A DNA stretch of 64,000 nt, from NCBI RefSeq assembly GCF_001649575.2, contig NC_051438.1:8394832-8458831 (forward strand). Reading direction: 5' to 3'. A program made the translations under genes and the position numbers. Every line of letters starts with the position of its first letter. Position 1 is the first letter of the stretch. Source of the stretch: Kryptolebias marmoratus (Eukaryota; Chordata; Actinopteri; Cyprinodontiformes; Rivulidae). Positions 46,016-61,000 of the stretch are shown piece by piece. The notes beneath the pieces were generated by a model. The model saw only the letters and a list, made by a program, of their open reading frames with translations. It was not told the DNA's origin and did no database searches.

Positions 46016-49000
46016 CTGTAGGAGGACAGACATCGGAGTGAGAGAGAGAAAGCAAAAGACACAAACGGCCGTGAGAGGGCAAGCATTATACGAGTCTGAG
46101 GCGAACAACAGAGGGACGCTGACACACACACGCACGCGCACACACACACCTTAGCTCCAAAGTGCAGGAAAGACATTGGAAACATGACAGACAGACAGTA
46201 AATATAAAGAGGATGCACTGATTGTTTGGCTGCTGACTGGAAGCATCCAGTTTTCAGATTTTAACCAACTCAACCAGCGCTCCGACACAAAAATCTGTTT
46301 TTATTTTGGTCTGTGAACGCCTCATAGCTGAGGCCCGTTCACACTGAATGACAGCCACAACCTAAAGCAGGGGTGTCAAACTCCGTTCCTCGGGGCGCTC
46401 TCCTGCATGTTTTAGATGTTCCTGCTTTAAAACACCTGCTTTAAATGGATGACTTGTTGCCATGCTCCTGGAGAATTTGATGATTTGGTGAGGAGGTGAT
46501 TAAACCGTTTGAATCAGGTGTGTTGGAGCAGAAAAACCTAAAACTCCCAGGACGAGTGGCCCTCGAAGCCTGGAGTTTGACACCCCTGACATAAAATATT
46601 TTCTATAATATATTCTTTTACACAGTTACATTTGGAAATTTGACACTTTTCCAAACTTTTTGTCCATTTTTTGACAACCAAACATCTGTAGATTTACTGT
46701 AATTTATAAGATTTGCACAGCACTGTTTGCTTTTAATGCTTCAATGTGGAAACTTTGATTTTTTATTGTTCTTATCCCCATAATTCCAATAGATATGAGC
46801 TCCTTATAGTGAGAGATGTTTTTGTTTCATCTCCATGTTAGAGAAAAAAATGACTGACTTGAGCTAACATGATTGCTGATTTTGAGCTGATATTTGGGGT
46901 GGTAGTAACTGAGAGTCATCCCCAACACATAAAATAATCCAAGCACTGACAGAAACCAACGGAGAGCCTTTCGTGCACTCCTTACAATCCTTCAAGGAAT
47001 GCCAGTTTAAATATGTCGTTTTTAGAAAACACAGAAGGTCACAGACTCTAATGGTCTTCCACACACTTTTTTCTTTTCCCCATACTTATCCAGACCCTGA
47101 CAATACTAAAAATCAAGTTTCACACTTTTCAGGTCTGTGTAGGAAGAAGAAGAATGTCACGATGCAGGCAGCTCCGCTCTTAGCACTTGATAAATACTTT
47201 TTTCACTACAGAAGCTGTGTGCTCAGAACCATCGTGGACCTTTCACTCCGTCACGTGTGACGTGGAGCAAATAATACGCATCTGAAGACCCCGCAGAGAG
47301 CAGCCGCAAACTGGAAACTGAAACTGGCTTGGGAAATCACGAACCAGTGGTTTTACAACACGTAAAAACAAAAAACAGGTGCAGACAAAAGTTTCTGCCC
47401 TGGCTTCAGGGAAAACTAAGATCAGCACCGACCAGGTTCGCAGAGCAGGAACAACCAAAATAAAACTTGGAAGCATTTGTCAAATACATTCTGTTAAAAA
47501 ACAAAAAAAACATCAGGTGATTTATTTTTATTTCCTGACCTCCAAGAAAACTTGTTTCAGAGATTCAGAGAACATAAGACACAGACTTATCATACTTAGC
47601 AAGGCCAGCTGTCCCCTCCAACCCATCCATCCTCTACATGTTCTTCATCCGTTAAATAAACAGTAGCTCTGCAGCTAACTGGGTCAGGCAGTGATCGAGA
47701 TCATTCATTCATTTATTTCTCAGCTCAGACGTCGGCAAACAGCCCAGCAGGAGCTGGCCCTTTGGACCGCTTTGCTCAGGTGTTATCCACGAAGGAATAA
47801 TCTGAGAATTTCCAGCCAATCAGAGCGATTCCTCATCTTCAGCCCGGTGTGAGAACAGGAAGTTAAACACAGGACTTCCTGTTGCTGCCTGTTTAAGAGC
47901 CGGATTCATTCAGACTCATTCTGATGATCGTTTTCTGACAACAAATTGGTAACCAGTAGGCCGATTTTAAAAATTCAAACTGTGTTGGATTTGTCTTTAA
48001 AAGATCGATCTAATGGGATCAAAACATGTTGGGTTTGATGAGGTTAGAAAAATCAGGTGGCCTTGCTAATATACTCGATCAGTATTTATACGCACACAGA
48101 TGAGCATGTAGACAGACACAGATAGAAAGACAGGCAGACAGAGAGACAGGCAGACAGAGAGACAGGCAGACAGAGAGACAGGCAGACAGAGAGACAGGCA
48201 GACACAGAGACAGGCAGACACAGAGACAGGCAGACACAGAGACAGAACAAAGATCAGCTGAGATTCATCATCAATATTTCTTCCACTGAAGCAGAGTTCA
48301 TGTTTCTAACACTGTAAACATGCTGTTTGTTGTCATTTAGATTAATGAAACATTATATAACTCAGAGTCACTTCCAGGAACTTTTTTTTTTTTTAGATCT
48401 TAGCACCAATGTTCACACCACAGTGATTTCTAATTCAAAACAAACTAATGTTGAGTTTGAGGTTTTTAAAGATTCTCCTTCAACCTGTGAGGAAACATCA
48501 GAGACCGAGTGCTGAAAGTTAAAAAGAGTTTGTTTTAGGATGTGATCAGCTTCAGCTGCACTGACGTTTTCCTTCAAACTGAAAAAAATAAATAATATCT
48601 GTGTTTCACTACAAAAAATAAAGAAAAATTCATAACTGCAGGCGGTGGGAAGGCGGTGAAATGTCACCAAGGTGGGAAATGTGTTCGAATAATAATAATA
48701 AAGAGACTAAAATGCCTTAAAAGCTGCAGATTAAACAACTGTTAATAAAAAGACCCGTTCGTAGATCTGTCTGAAAACATTTGAAAAACAAAGTGATGAA
48801 CGGCTGAAATACTTTAAAACCGTTCAGATGTTTTCTGTATTGCTGCCGTGGCTTTAAAATGGAAAATAAACGACAAAAACATGAGGGACCGGTTTTATTT
48901 TAGAGCCTAATTATTATTTTGGATTTAATGATCCGCCCAGATTTACACATTTGAACCATAACCAGTTTTAAAAGCAGCAAAGATAAAAGTAAAGGGCCTG

Positions 49001-52000
49001 AAATTAGAAACTATAAGAACCTGGACAGACGTGTTCGTCAGGAGCTGGGAGGAAGAACATTTTTACTCTGATCCACGATGAAACAGAGTAAACGACCCGC
49101 TCAGACATCTGACACGGCAGGAACAAAATACTTTTGTTTTCAAAAACATCTACTCCTTCATGAACACCATTACTGGAATTTCCTGCAAAGAACCAATAAA
49201 GTATCCATATATTACTAAGGCATTTGAATAAAAGGAAATCAGATCACTAAATTCAGCTTCTCCTTCACTTTTATCTCCTTCTGAAACAAAATCGAAGCGT
49301 GTTTTGTTAGGTTTTCTGTCGGTCAAAAGTGAATAAACTGTATTTATAGCGTTTTAAAGCATGAGGAAGAAAATAAAAAGTATCCCTTAATTTGAATTTG
49401 TGAAACGAGGTCCAGGATTTGGTGTGAAATGTGTCGTCCAGCCGGCCTTTCTTTATGGAAGTTCACTTTTCAGGACGTATGAAAACAAGACTAGTGCTGG
49501 GTGATATAACGATACATATCGTGGGGACGATAGAAAAGTGTCTATCGTGATATATTTTCTTCTATCGTCTCTATTGTTTCTATCGTTTCTGTCGTTTTTA
49601 TCATAATTGTATCAATGATTCATGTAAATATTTCATAACGTAGGCTACGACGAATGTATTAGTGTTGTCACTTTGCATACATTCAGTTTATATAAGTGAT
49701 AAATAAGAAGAAAAAAACTATTTCGCGAAGAACCTCCGTTTTTTGACATGATGGTGCTTTACGTGTGGGTTTGCGACATGCTTTACGGCAGCAGCTTTCT
49801 GTGCAGCCCGACGGCACACCATATTCTGTGACCCACCGTATGTGTCTGCATTTAAGTCATAAGTGCTGAAAGATGGAGACGCATGAAGTATCAAACCCAG
49901 GGTTGCAACAAGTAGAGACAGCTAGCAGGCAGCCCAAGAAGAAAGACTTTTACCAAAACTAGGGGGGACGTCTGTGATTTGGTTCAAGAAGTCCGTCACG
50001 GAGCAGAAAAAGGTAATATGCTAACTCTGCTAATGCTAACTCTGCTATTAGACCGTTTTCTCATCTGACGCCAACACAACAAACCTCTTCTATCACTTAA
50101 AGAAGAACCACGAAAAAGATTATTTAACAATCCAAAAAGTGCAAACAAACAAGTTGTAAAAGAGCTGGGAAAGTTGCGAAAAGGAAAACTATAGCCGGCC
50201 GAAGATAATGGAGTCTGTTGTCATTTGATACTGTTACGTCTAACAGGTGCATATATATTGCTGCACTAAAATGCAGCAGATCTCATTTGTGAAAGTTCAG
50301 TTAAATGTCACTTCGAAATAAAGTTTGAAAAAGGTAAGAAATGAGATTATTTTTTCATATTTTTCAGAGAATAACTGACAACGTACGTAATTGGGGTATA
50401 TTGTGATATAGAATTTTTTCCATATCGCCCAGCACTAATTAAGACTTTTTCATAAATAATAATAAGCTGACATAATATGCGTAAAAACTGGAGGTTTGAC
50501 TCTGTTAAAGTAACTACCTCTAAACTAGGTTAAAATAACAATAAATAAATCCAGACATCTTTAAGGAGCAGATTTGATTTCCTTTGATTAGGTTTCAAAC
50601 AGGTGGAGCTACAGTCAACAGGAAGCTGCAGCGTAATCTAAACAAAGAGAACTGGACCTAAATAAATAATGATCGTTTAGTTTTTGATTTCGAAGCTTTA
50701 ATTCAAGTTAACTTCTAACAAACCAGGTCCGAATGAGAGTTCCCCTCCTTCCAACCCACCTTCTCGGCCGGCTCCCCCGGCTTACGGTTGCCCTCCCTCC
50801 CACGGAGGCTCTTGGCGGAGATGGCGCTCTCGGAGGTCTGCATGATGAGCTGCGTGGCCAGGAACTGCTGCACGTGCTCCAGGACGTCCCGCTGCATCTC
50901 CAGTGCCATGTGGTACACGTCGTGGTCCGACGAGTTGTACATGATGGCGTTCTGGAACATGAGCATGATGTCGCGCTGGAACTCCGCCGTGGTCCGGATC
51001 ACGCCGGACTCGATGTTCTTCTTTATGGCTGAGAGGTCCATGGGCCTGGAGCCGGATGGGGTAAAGCAGAGGGTTTTTTTTTTGTAATGTTGGCTCCAAA
51101 TACAGCTGGTTTGTCAAGTTTGTCTTTGACCTCTGGTTGTTTCCTCAATCATTTTGACCACTTCAGAGGATTATTGTTTAAAAATTAGGTTAAATAACTC
51201 TGATCTGTGAATCCTTCAGGCATAAAAAGGCTCCTAAACTCAAAGGATGAACCAGCCTTGTGTCGACACATAACAGAAAACTTAGCAAAAAGCCTTATTT
51301 GCACAGGCCGACACAGAAATTTAAAAAAACAATGTATCAGAACAACCAAAAACAGTTTTTGTTTATCAGTGTGTGGAGTAGATTTATGAAACGGATTGAG
51401 TAATGAGTTAAAAAGAAGTACAAATACAAACCAGCTTAAAAAACTGTTTAAAAAGGAGCTTACTGGGAAATATGTTATGTAAGATGAGTGTTTCAACATC
51501 CAATAACGCCACTGATGATATAAAATGTTTAAATAATTGTACATTTAAAGATGAGAATGTGAGATTTATGTGTCATGTAATGTGAAAATAATTTAAGTTT
51601 ATTAGGTGTTTGGAGATTCAAATGTTTATAAGTTGATGAAGATGAGAGGGGCAGGAAAATATAAGATCTTGTATCTTCAACCTGCTCCTTTTTTGAACAG
51701 AATATATATATATTCCTTGCTTATATTTATTTTATAAGAATTTTAATCCAATGCCAATAGGCATCTCTGTGGTTTGGACAGAAATGGGTGGGATCCGATC
51801 CATAATTAGGCGTTTTTTGTTTCCTGAGCGCATTTTTATTTGCTTTTAGTGATGGAGGCTGCATCGGAGTGCATACATAACCTTTTGTGTCCCGGGCCAG
51901 CAAGACCCTATCGACCCGTAACAGTTGACATAAAAAAGAAAGCGCTGAAGAGAAGGAGCAAAATCACACGCTAATGGTGGCTCCCATCATGCATTGCTCT

Positions 52001-55000
52001 GTGCGGTAGGAATAATCTTCTGTTTGTAGCCTACGATACAGCAAGCTAGAGCTAAGCGGACGTTACGCAGTACGCAGCTCGTTAACATCAGATCCGGAAG
52101 ATGTCCATTAATTTCAGCTAAATCTCAGGCTTCCGTTATCCCATCCATATAAAAAGCAGACGTTAGGGAGTAATTTATTTATTACATGGGGTCCGCAGAT
52201 AATGCTTATCCCGTGCGAACAGGGCTAAAGAAGCAATTTTAGGCACTTTGTTATCAGCAGCCTGAAGCAGAAAAACCCATTTGCTCCCATTTCTTTGGTT
52301 GTTACTATAAAAAAAATATCAAAGATAACAGTTTGACACATAAAACATTTCAACAATGTGTTTCAAAAAGTTATTAGTTGAAAACTCGGCAGTCTGATCA
52401 TCAACTGAAGGTCCTGGTTCAGGAATTTGTTGGATTTTTTTCCTGTTTCCTGAAGAGACGACTGAGATACGTTCCGTGTTTTGTCCTCCACTTGTTCTAG
52501 CTTTCCTTATTTTTTTTAAACCACAAACTGAACAAAATCAGGTAACAGGACTGGACTGTGAATGAGGGGGACGGCAGGCCAAATCAAAAGAATCAAGACC
52601 CCTATAAAAGACTAAATACATCTGGCTGCTTGAAAGGGGAATTTAAAAAAAGCAGTGGAGGTTTAAAACGTTTGCACATCACTGTGTGTGTGTGTGTGTG
52701 TGTGTGGACTGACCTGTGCACAATGCTGTGATAACCCGGGGCGATGTCATCTGACACAGGCTGCAAGAAGACACTGGCGTACCTGCGAGACACATCGCAT
52801 CTAGATTTTATTCAGAGAAGACGCTCGACATGTCCTGACTCAGCACAATCAGATGGTTGAGAAACTTCCCGACTGTGACCTAAAGGAGAGTCGTGTTTAA
52901 ATGTTTTGGCCACTAAAGGCTGATTCACTTTTGAGGAAACGGCACCTGTGGTTGGCCGCAGCTCGCCACACCAGCATGATGGCTTTCTTCCAGATCTTCT
53001 GAGCCTGAACCGCCTCTTGGTCCTCTCCGCACGTGGAGCTGACGAAGAACGAAACGAAACAGAGAAAGCAGAAAGAACATCAGACGGAGAAGTGTGGAGC
53101 CTCGATGTGATTCAGAGATTGTCAGGCGTTCTGCTTTTCTCTGCGTTTGTGTGAGAGGACCCACAGCTGGGAGGAGGAGGCGGGGCTGCTGGCCAGGGAG
53201 TCTGCCGTGTAGCGCTGGGACGGTGGACCGTAGCCGTCTTCACTCTCGCTGGCTGCCCGCTCCACCTCGGACAGGTAGGAGCCCTCCCCCTCCCCGCAGT
53301 CCTCCTTCAGCTCCATCCCTTCCTCTGGGTCCGCTTCGCTCCCCGCTTCCTCCTCCTTCACCTCCTGGGTGCAACAAAACACAAACACGGAACGATTTTC
53401 AGTTTTTTAAGGCAAATGTTGTCAGCTTTTGTGGGTGTGTTGAAGTGAGTTACCTTGGACTCTCGCCCAGACACACAGCTGTCCTCAGAGTCTGTGCAGA
53501 GAGAGAAAACTTATTATTTCTGTTTATTCACACACGTGTGTGTGTGTGTGTTACCCACCGAGGCAGGGTGGGTTGGGCTCAGGCTGGCTCCACTCCTCTC
53601 CTTCACTCTTTATCGTAGCTTCAGCAGCCTCCTTCGCTGCCGCTCCATCCTCCGGAGCCTCGCTTCCTGTTGCGCCGTCGTCAGAGGCGACGGAGGAATT
53701 TACGTCACTTCCCGTCACCTCAGGCCCCTCGCTGTTTCCTTTAATCTGTTCTTCCGTTTTAGCACCGGACGGGTTTTGTGCGTCCACGCCGTCGGAGGTC
53801 GGGGCCGACGCCGTGGCGCCGCCCTGGGGTTCCTGAGCGGAGCTCAAGTCTCGGGCCGCGGGCGTGGGGTCCGAGGGCTTCAGCTCCTGCGTCTCCCAGG
53901 GGCCGGGGAGGGTGTGGCCTTCGGAGACGGCCTCTTCGCAGAGCGAGAGCGCCGCTTCCACGGCAGCTGCGTCCAAAGCCTCCACAGAGTCGTCAACCTG
54001 GGAGGACGGAGGGAGCCGTGAACAGCCGACACAAACCCCGTCGACCCCGAGCTCGCCTCATGATTCAGTTTGTTGATGTTAAACCAAGCTGTGTGTATCA
54101 TTTCAACACTGAACACTGATGACACCAGAGGCTCAGATCAAACACTTACGACTCTCAGAGAGCCCTTAGAAGGTCTAGTCTCACTACGCAGCAGCCATGG
54201 GGACCCACCATCAACTTTTACTGATAACTACACAGTGAGGCAGGAGTTGAAGCAGAAACATGAGCGCCCCCTGTAGGCTGGCTGCAGTATAATGCCTCAG
54301 ACCTGACTTCTAATGAAGTCGTACTTTTAAACTTGAAAAGCATTTTCACACCACTTATTTCTCCTTTAACCACTGAAGCACCGACTCCTAAGAAAGGAGA
54401 AGTTCAATCTAGATAAACCAAATAAAAAAGCCTCAGGTTTTAACACCCATGAAGTCAAAAAGCAGAAGTAGAATAACACGAGCTCGTTCTGTCTCGTCTT
54501 CCTGCTGGTTGTTTTCATATCACCAGCTGTGTGGCTGCTGGTCGGAGCTGCGTTCACCAGCACCACTTTCTGAAAGCCAGTCGGAACTCTGTTTATGATG
54601 AACGGCTGCTCTTTTATTATCACTGACCAACATTTATAAATGCTGCTTAAAAAGTCCTTTGGCAGCTCCATTTACCGATCACAAGTCAGATACGTCAGCT
54701 GGCTTTGTACAGAGGATTCACAAACACGGACTTGTTTTTAAACAATATTCATAAAGTACGGAGGACAGGATATCAGGTTGTCGGGAAAAACAAGACCAAC
54801 GCCATAATCTGTACAGATTAACAGGGTCCCTGCACTGCGACCCTCTACAGAAACTGAGAATACGCCAAACAGTCGATGGAAAAAAGACATTTGTAATGAT
54901 ATGATTCTTTGGAAAAAGCCGATACATCGCCTGAAGTTGTTGATCCCTTCCACGTAAACAGGCGTTTTGTTTTTTCTACAGTATTTTCCAGACTATAAGG

Positions 55001-58000
55001 CGCACTTAAAAACCTTCAATTTTCTCAAAAAACAACAGTGTGCCTTATAATCCAGAGCTCCTTATATATGTAAGAAGTCTTAATTTTTTAGTACAACTTT
55101 GGTTAAACTACAAAGCTGCACCGCTGCAGCATTAAGGCTCAGTTAGAGTCACACAGGGCTCCGCACACGGTGGAGGTGTTTCTACTTGATGCTTACGTCG
55201 GTGCTGTATTCTTCTGTGAGTTTTGAACCGTTTAATTATCTTTGTGATCTCTCACAGAGGGATCATATAAATGCTGATACAGGCGAACCAGCTCCGCTAG
55301 AGCACCAAAATCATCCATTTTGAATGGAGTGTGGTCTGCGTGAAGTTACAAAAATTGGGAGGTGCACGAGGATGTGCCTTATAGTACGGTGCGCTTTATA
55401 GTGCAGAAAATACTGTAATATGTTGTCATTAAAGTTGTATCTGTGCGGACAACAGACATCGGTTTGTGGTTGTTTGCAGCAACAATAGAAACGTGTAGGA
55501 AAAGAAAGAAGGACGTAAAACAGAGACTACCAAAATGTTTGGCTGTAATTAGCCGCTCGCTGGCTCGCTTAGCATCTGTGGCGTCACTTCTAATCATGAA
55601 GTAAATATTTGTCTTATAAATATATTTACATTAACATTTGTTACTCTCTCCATCTACACCTCAAACCCAACCAGAACACGGAGCTCTTGGCAACTTATTG
55701 TAGATATTTGCGTTTATCTTCGTGATCGTTTTAACATTAAAAAAAAAGATTTATTTCTGACGGTAACGGAGGTTGTCTGAGGCGGCCCGGTGAACGTACC
55801 TTCTCCTCTATGATGGCGATGATGTCCCCCACCGTTTCCAGGTCCAACTCGTCCCCCATGTAGGACACGGCGACGAGGTCTTCTTCCACCAGCCCCGCCT
55901 CCTCACCGAGCTCCGCCTTCACCGCGGCTTCTGCTTCACCCTCTGCACACAGACCGACGTGGGGACAAGAAACCCAAAACGTGATTCAAACATCAGACGT
56001 ACACAGAGTCATAAAAACTAGTAATAAAAACAGGAGAAGAAGACCAGTGTGGACTGGTGGCTGAGACTTTCACTTGATATAAAATGTGTTTCTCATTTAA
56101 GCTTTAGTCACGATCAAGTGTGTAAAAAAAAAAAAAAAATGCAAAAGTCAACAAAACGTTTTTGGGTTATGGTTAATCTGTCAGGGATTTCGGACAGGAA
56201 CAATAATCTCACCTGAAAATAAAATCTGCAAGTTTAACGAATAATATTTTAGTAAAAGCAAAACATGAAGGCCAAACTCTGTGGTGGTTCAGGAAGAGAA
56301 GCACTAATATGTACCCAGAATATGTTACAGGTTTCTTCATCAGACTAGATCGACATCCAGGAACGAAGACTGGAGTCAGAAATGTTCATTTTAGAGGAAA
56401 ATAAAAGCTTTCTGAAGGATCTCTTCAGCGCAGATTTAAACATCACAAAAACAATTTATCTGTGCTGAAGAAAGGTTTGCTTGTTTCTCTGTTCATATCC
56501 AGAAATATCACTTAAAAAATAAATCATACCAGCACATCAGCATACTGAGGGGAACATATTGGATTTTGTAAGTTTGCCCGCAAGATATTCGATCTGCACG
56601 AGCCTGGAATGGGCTACAACAAGCAGGAAGCTTGAATGATGATGATGATGATGATGGTAACTGCGGGTGTGATTATTTAGAAATAAAAGAAAACCATAAA
56701 TCATCATCAGTCGCCCTGAGCTTGGAGCTCCAGTTGCCCAGTGGAGTCAGAGTGAGCGTGAGAAAGGTGACGGATCGACCCACAGCTACACAGGCGGAGC
56801 TTTAATGGACTGAAACACTGCAGCACCTGTGAGGTCCCACGTACAGGCTCGGCCCGGCCCGTCTCGAGTTCACCTCGAGTCCAAGGCTGCGTTCACACTG
56901 CAGGCAAATGGTGCTGAATCAGAAACATATCTGATGTTTTGTGAACATTCATGTCGGCTGAAAGGACTGAGGTCCCTCAGGTCAAAGTCCCTCCACTCTT
57001 CATCCACACATGCCTCTGCTCAGAGGCAGCAGCCACAGCTCCAACAAAGGTCATCGTGAACATCTGTGCTCTTTTTCTTCTCCGTCTTCTTCCGTCTTTC
57101 ACCATTTGGGTGTCCAGTTGGATGACTCAGAGACGGTTTAGGAGAAAGTGCTGCGTCCAGACGAGACCAAAATGAAGCTTGTTGGCTTCAACTCCGCTCA
57201 GCGTGTTTGCTGAGTCTGACAGCATTCTCACAGTCAGGCACGGAGGTGGAAACATCATTATATTATTACAGTTCTCGCAGTTTGTTCCTTTTGTTTGCCC
57301 CAGTCGCTTCCTGCTTCCTCTATGTGGAGTAAACTATAAAAACCACTAAAGCTAAGTGAGCTGGTTCCTTTACATCAGTTTAAATCTTTTCTTAAACGTT
57401 CGGATGGAGCACATCGTTCTGCAGGTGTTTTTACTAAATGTTCCTTTTTTAGTCACCGACTCTTCAAGTTTGTCTCATCACTTTTATTGTCATGTTTTGT
57501 ATTTATTTGGTCTGTTATTATATGTTTTAATACTTTAAAACTCTGTGTTTTTTGAACTGCTGCCTCTGATGTAAAAGAGTTCTTAGATCTCAGTGAGGTT
57601 TTCCTGTTTAAATAACGGTTTAAATACATACGATCGTTACGGTTTGAGGCTGTTTTTCTGCTCAAACATCAACGCAGAGAGGGGGCCAATGTTTGGGCCA
57701 CTGAAGCTGGGTCTTCCAACGTAATAATGACCCAAAACTTATCACCAAGACAACAAAGGATGAAGATAAAGATGAAGCACATTAAAGTCGATGTAACATC
57801 GTATTTTGGCGCCCGAATGCCTACAAATCTTGATGGTTATAACATAAATAAATCACAGCCAGTTTTTCACTGCTTTAAAAGAAAATTAGACATTTTTAAA
57901 TGCACTTTTTTGAAATACAGGGAGCCTTTCGGGGGGGGCAGGCCCGCATTAAACCGAACGATTTATGGAGCGATGACACGACGAAAGGTTGAGTTAGTTT

Positions 58001-61000
58001 CACCCTGAAGATGGCCACCAGAACAACAGATCTATGTAGTCGATTCTTACAGAAATCAACTGCTCTGAAGACAAAAAAGGCCGTTCTAACGGGAAAATAC
58101 CAAATTGATAAGAAGCTCCTCACATCAGCAACGCAGTACAAAGAGGAGGAGAAAATATAAAACTGATGAAGACAAAAAGAAGACATCAGCGACCTTTTCA
58201 TTAAAATAAACGTGTCTGATGTCCTGGAAGCTCCGGGAGTTAGGCACCAATTACAAATATGGATTTAAGGAAAGCCAAGAAGTGGAGCTATATCTGCTTT
58301 TGTAAGTGCGCTCACCTGTGATGACCTCGTGACCAGGAGGTAAGGCCGTAGCGGCGGTGGCCGTCTGAACGCCGTTGGTTAAGCTTCCCGCGCCGTCGCC
58401 TTCAGCCACCTGAACACAAACGTGAATCAGATCTAACGCGAAAATAAGGACTCATCTTTGAGACACACTAAATTAAAAAAGTAGCTCTTTTGTGTCGTGG
58501 AGGAGCCTGAGGCACCGTGTTTCTCACCAGGCGGGGGCTGGCCGAGATCAGGTTCCCTTTCTTCAGAAGTTCTGATAAAAGAGGCGACGGCGGCGGCGTG
58601 GTTTTCTGAGTGAGGATTCTCTTCTGCGGCGAGTCGTCCACCAGAGCCGGCAGGCCTCCGTCTTTGGGCCCCGGTGCCGGAGGGTCCGCTGCCGGCAGGA
58701 ACGCCCCGACCCCCTGAGCCTGACGGAGGGGCAAACAAAGCAGACCCGTTTCCGCTAGAGGCCCGAACGTGGGTCGTTTTAAACCTCATTTAACAGGCTG
58801 AATGTTCTCACGACTGAGTGGATGGCGGTCTCATCGGGGGCGGCGCCTTCTGCTTCCATAGGAGGAGTGGAAACCGAGGAGTCGGGATGGGAGTCCAGGT
58901 TAGGGGGGCTGGCCCCGAGGGGGGAGCGAACCGTCACACTGGGGAGGCGCTTTGGTGTGTTTTTCACAGCTTGACGTGCTGCAGCGGGCAGAGAGGGGAA
59001 AAATGTTCGTGTAACACAGAAACCAGAAAGAAGGCATCATGTTATAGTATCATCATTATGAACCAGAGCACCAGAGAAACAACCTGTTTTTAAGAAAGAC
59101 ATAAGAAAACTAACCCAAAGAAAAGAAAGTCTGATCATTTTTAACAAGGAGGCCTGAAACTGGAACAGAAAACCTTACAGTGATCATCGTTTCGTGGAAG
59201 GCCTTCTTAGTTTTTATTAGTATTTTTTAATGAAATCCTTTATTTTAAGCTTTAATTTGCTTGAACAAGAGAAATTCTGATAGAGTTTGAGAGAGTGTAA
59301 TATCTGAAGTTAAGCTGAGTTCAGATAGTCTTCTGTACCAGATCAGTGGCCTAGTGGTACAGTGTCCGCCCTGAAACTGGGAGGTTGTGGGTTCAATCCC
59401 TGGCTGGGTCATACCAAAGACTGTAAAGATGGGACCCATTTAATGAAATCCACCCTGCTTGACACTCAGCATCAAGGGTTGGAATTCACCAAATGATTCC
59501 CGAGCGCGGCACTGCTCCCTCAGGGGATGGGTCAAATGCGGAGAACAAATTTCACACACTCAATGGATGTTTCTTTCTTCTTCTTATCCCGAGTTAAAAA
59601 TGAATAAATGAAGGTCCTCCGTGCTGCCAGAAGGTGGCAGTATAGATATGCTCCAGTGGTAAATCAGTTCTTGTCGTCCTGACAAAAAAATAAACCTAAA
59701 GGAGAAACAAACAGTGTTGGACAACAAGAGCTCTTCTTCAGAAATGACTCATGTTTGGTTACTGTATGTCTGAAACATGATTCTTGGATTCGTGTTGTTT
59801 TTTGTTTTTTTTTACTGTGGCTCAAATCTTAAACAGATGGCTTGTCGATCTTTGTCAGGTTAAAAGTTTTACTTTGTAAAAATGTTCCCATCTGCTGAAC
59901 ATCAGTAGATGCTGAAACAGAGAACAAAAACCCACTCAAACCTGTTAAATGTCTTCGTCATTCGTGACTTTTTTTTTTGTCATTTCTTTTCTTATTGGCG
60001 TGTTCTGTATGCGAATCAAAAGGAGCCATAAAAAGTCAGTCATGAAGGACGTAAGAACATTTAAACTCTAAGCTGCTGAGAGGAAAGGACGAACAAGCAT
60101 GAAGGACACTCACGAGAAGAACAAAACTGAACGCAAAAAAGAAAAAAATATATGTCTAATCTATATAAAAAAATGGACCCCCGCCCCTCTGATGGTATTG
60201 GAACAGTGAGGCCCTTTCTTTTTACTGTAGACTGAAAACATCTGGGTTTGACATCAAAAGATGAAAATGAAACAAAAGAGAATTTTAGCTTTTATGTCCA
60301 GGGGTTTCATTTATAAAAGATTGTGTAGGATTCATACTAAAAGTGCGCATATGCCCAAAAATCGAAAATGGCGTACGGTTAAAAACAATTCAGATTTATA
60401 AAACTGTGCATACGCACACCAGCAAGCAAATTCCCTTTATAAATCACATCTGTACCTAAAACAAGATCCCGCCTCAGGCTCTGCCCTCCACATGCCCACA
60501 TTTATCCATAAAAGATCGATGCAAGGTGGATTTAAATGAGCCAGCTGATCAACGTTATTTCATAGTTACCATGGCAAGAAAAGAGTAAAGAAGCTCAATT
60601 TTACAGAGGCAGAAATCGATGAGCTGTTGAATGAGGTGGAGAACAGAAAAAATATAAGTTTTGTGAGCCACAGTAGTGCCGTTTCAAATAAAAGGAAGCA
60701 TTGTGAGCGGCAGCACGTTGTCATCATTGTTAATTCAGTGAGTGGGTCACAGATGCCAGGGGCCGAGGTGGAGAAAAACTGGTCAGATTTTAGAGTGGAG
60801 GCAAAAAAAGCGACTAACCGGCCACCGCCAGAGCGTGTCAGCCACAGGTGGGGGCTAGGGCGTACCTGAACTGACACCTTTAGAAAGAAGGATGGACGGC
60901 GTCATGCTGAAAAGTGATGGTCTGTCAAAAACTGATGGGGCGCGCCCCACGAAAGGGGGTGCGGAGGCAGCGCCTGACGGGGGAGCCACTGACCCCTCGT

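Noticed and set aside
48125..48245. Possible CRISPR-like array
   Set aside because: Units are directly abutting without spacers, in a vertebrate genome; it is a minisatellite.
53094..54021. Long plus-strand frames opposite brd8
   Set aside because: Shadows of GC-rich brd8 coding exons on the other strand.
57727..58008. 93-codon plus-strand frame
   Set aside because: It lies in a brd8 intron with only faint transposon resemblance; too decayed to call.
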